From Manduca sexta (Eukaryota > Arthropoda > Insecta > Lepidoptera > Sphingidae): a DNA stretch of 64,000 bases. Where the stretch lies: contig NC_051130.1 in NCBI RefSeq assembly GCF_014839805.1, forward strand, positions 3,720,001-3,784,000, written 5' to 3'. Position 1 is the first letter of the stretch. The number at the start of each line of letters is the position of its first letter. Below are positions 62,187 through 64,000 of this stretch, piece after piece. Below the pieces are notes generated by a model that had not been told where the DNA came from, made no database searches, and saw nothing but the letters and a program-made list of their open reading frames with translations. Made by a program: the position numbers and the translations under genes.

Positions 62187-62240
62187 CGTCGGGGGCGGCG
62201 GGGGCGCGGGCGGCGGCGGGGCGGCGAGGGCGCGCCGCAA
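62187..62240 (+). other. G-rich tract, potential G-quadruplex
   Basis: Five runs of three or more G within about 40 bp (GGGGGCGGCGGGGGCGCGGG, then GGGG and GGG) fit the G-quadruplex pattern on the plus strand. It begins about 50 bp after the proximal poly(A) signal. Confidence 0.7.
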
Positions 62241-64000
62241 ACGAACTGCGTTTAATTACCAAAATTATTAGGTATTATAATTGTAACGTATCGGCAGGTA
62301 GATGAACAAAATGGCGGTGAAGCGCCACATTTCTTTGGTGATTCGTTAAAAATCTTAGAAGTGATATTTTTAATTTCTTTTTGAAACCTTTTTTTTTATA
62401 TCTACTTTAAATCTTTCGACTGACAATTTCAAAGGAACGACTTGACTGAGTAGGATTCTGTTGAGAAATTTTAATTGTACTGTTATTTTCTAATTTAACG
62501 CGTTTAGCTGTAATACCCAGTTATTCTGGATTAAATTTAGTTGAGAGTGTTGTAGGCAGGGACTCTACGGACTTATCTATGAAACTAGCTAATTTATAGA
62601 TTTATATATTACATTGATAATAATTTTAATTGATTTTATATTATCACTGTGTTTTTATACAATCAAAATTTTTGTATTAGTTCAAATATTATAGTGAAAT
62701 TCTTTTTTGAAAAAGAAATATGAAATCTATGAAATGTTCTATTTTTCAAATGTATGATTAAGTAGCATTAATATAAACTACTATGTGTTCAGTCAGTATG
62801 TGTTCACTTAATATAGTTAACTGTACAAGTAAGTTTAGTTGCATGCCAATGGGACGCAGTCGGTTCCACGAACCTTCTCGTTTCGATGTAATCGTTGTGT
62901 CCTTGTAGTTACTCTTACTCTCCGATCCCTGCTGTAGTCACCATTTGAATATGCATCTTTTAAAATTAAACTTTATCGCTACGGTCATAAAATTTAATAT
63001 TAAATGCATCATACAACTGGTAATATATTTGGGGATGTTGCAGTTTGTGTACACGTCGATAGCAGAGCAGATAGCACTTGTACCAATATGCAATAATAAA
63101 AAAATAGTTTAACATTCGTACATTTAATGGATGCTTTGGTACTTGGGTCATTAACGGATTATAATAAAACAATTAAAATATATCAGTTAATCTGCTTGGG
63201 GCTCGATGTGTATTTAATATTATAATATTGTTACTGCTTGATTAGACTTCGGTATAGTTATAATATAGTTAAATTAAGGCCGGTTTTAGACGTGGCGTGT
63301 CGTATGTTGCGTTTGCGCAAAAACGCTAGTCGCGTTCTGTTTTTAAAATATCTTATTCTAGTCTCCCGCCCTAATCTGGTGTCAGCATTAAACAACATAT
63401 ACTTGGTTTTATACATTTGTTTTTAAATTAAATCTCTCGTGTTTAAGGTAATTTTGTCACAAGAGAAGTCGATGTGTTGTTAAACACCCGTTATACCCCT
63501 TTCATTGATCGATATTCCCACGAAAGAAATGGTATACGAACAACAGACTACAACTGGCAACTGGTTTGTGTCGTGTTGGCACTTGGAAGGGGAGGTATGC
63601 ATTTATGCAAAACTGTTGTTACTGCTGTCAGTGGCGTACAACAGCGTACATACTCATACACGTATCATACAACACGCTTATCTAAAACTGATTATAATAA
63701 CGGAAATCGTTGAAATAACTATCAAAAAAATTATCTCGTCTATATTGTATAAAAGCAATGTCAATGTTCTCCATCTAAAGCATAATTATACTTGTAAGTT
63801 ACAATACGTCTAGATTAAAGTTTTTCACCTTTGTACTTAGAGTTACGCTAGACTAAGATACGTTTATGTGGTATCCATTAGTGTTTGGCTTCAAACAAAA
63901 ATTTTCATGCGGGCAAGTAGAATTGGTAAGGTTTGGATTAATAAGTATGCAATTGACTGTTTCGTGAGTCTGAATGTGTTGTATACGAAAATTGTTGTTT
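62241..64000 (+). other. Downstream of brat, possible extended 3'UTR
   Basis: AT-rich, with further AATAAA signals at 63,095-63,100 and 63,163-63,168 and no convincing coding frame. The overlapping frames at 63,474-63,813 have no family match. It could be a neural 3'UTR extension, as known for fly brat, or plain intergenic DNA. Confidence 0.35.

Noticed and set aside
63474..63813. Two overlapping frames at the right end
   Set aside because: No family match and no splice sites; more likely brat 3'UTR or intergenic DNA.

Overview
This is eukaryotic nuclear DNA from an insect, most probably a moth or butterfly. It is AT-rich with GC-rich exons and has short GT-AG introns. It carries tRNA-derived SINEs, Lep1-type Helitrons, hAT MITEs, a Penelope fragment and a non-LTR retrotransposon fragment. 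Two 500-base N runs (2963-3462, 21463-21962) are scaffold gaps. No bacterial or organellar genes were seen.

Layout. Positions 1 to about 31,370 form a gene-poor stretch. It holds old repeats plus several islands of higher GC with palindromic CRE-like, homeodomain-like and NRF1-like motifs, which could be promoters or enhancers. One doubtful short exon lies at 22,779-22,851. At 31,373-33,744 (+) are five coding exons of an ABHD4/ABHD5-type alpha/beta hydrolase (Drosophila pummelig); its first coding exon was not found. Converging on it, 35,712-50,223 (-) holds a complete 17-exon MCM4 (Drosophila dpa), assembled here by following splice phase across every junction, giving 858 residues. A two-exon RING-finger/membrane gene (47,624-48,271, +) sits antisense inside MCM4 intron 3. 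At 58,936-61,275 (+) is an intronless coding exon for Brain tumor (Brat), a 779-residue B-box/coiled-coil/NHL protein, preceded by a 5'UTR intron and followed by a long candidate 3'UTR.

Mobile DNA. The MCM4 introns hold at least five insertions: two Helitrons, a 165-bp hAT MITE with its target duplication, a 5'-truncated LINE, and a nested pair of hAT-like elements. The inner element of that pair (43,647-46,170) has a perfect 8-bp duplication, GTAGCTAC. Its empty site can be checked against a second copy of the host repeat at about 5,720-5,761. It is about 2.4 kb longer than its MITE relative, and the extra DNA carries open reading frames with good splice sites that I cannot identify. A 1.86-kb Helitron built of about 122-bp monomers, with a recent internal 0.6-kb duplication, lies between MCM4 and brat. 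A Penelope-like element at 29.3-30.3 kb is a fold-back inverted repeat that keeps a GIY-YIG endonuclease end.

Biology. MCM4 is part of the replicative helicase and has a consensus palindromic E2F site 78 bp upstream of its ATG. Brat is a translational repressor that restrains growth and neural stem-cell proliferation. The hydrolase belongs to lipid metabolism. Nothing indicates that these genes form a shared pathway; they are neighbours.
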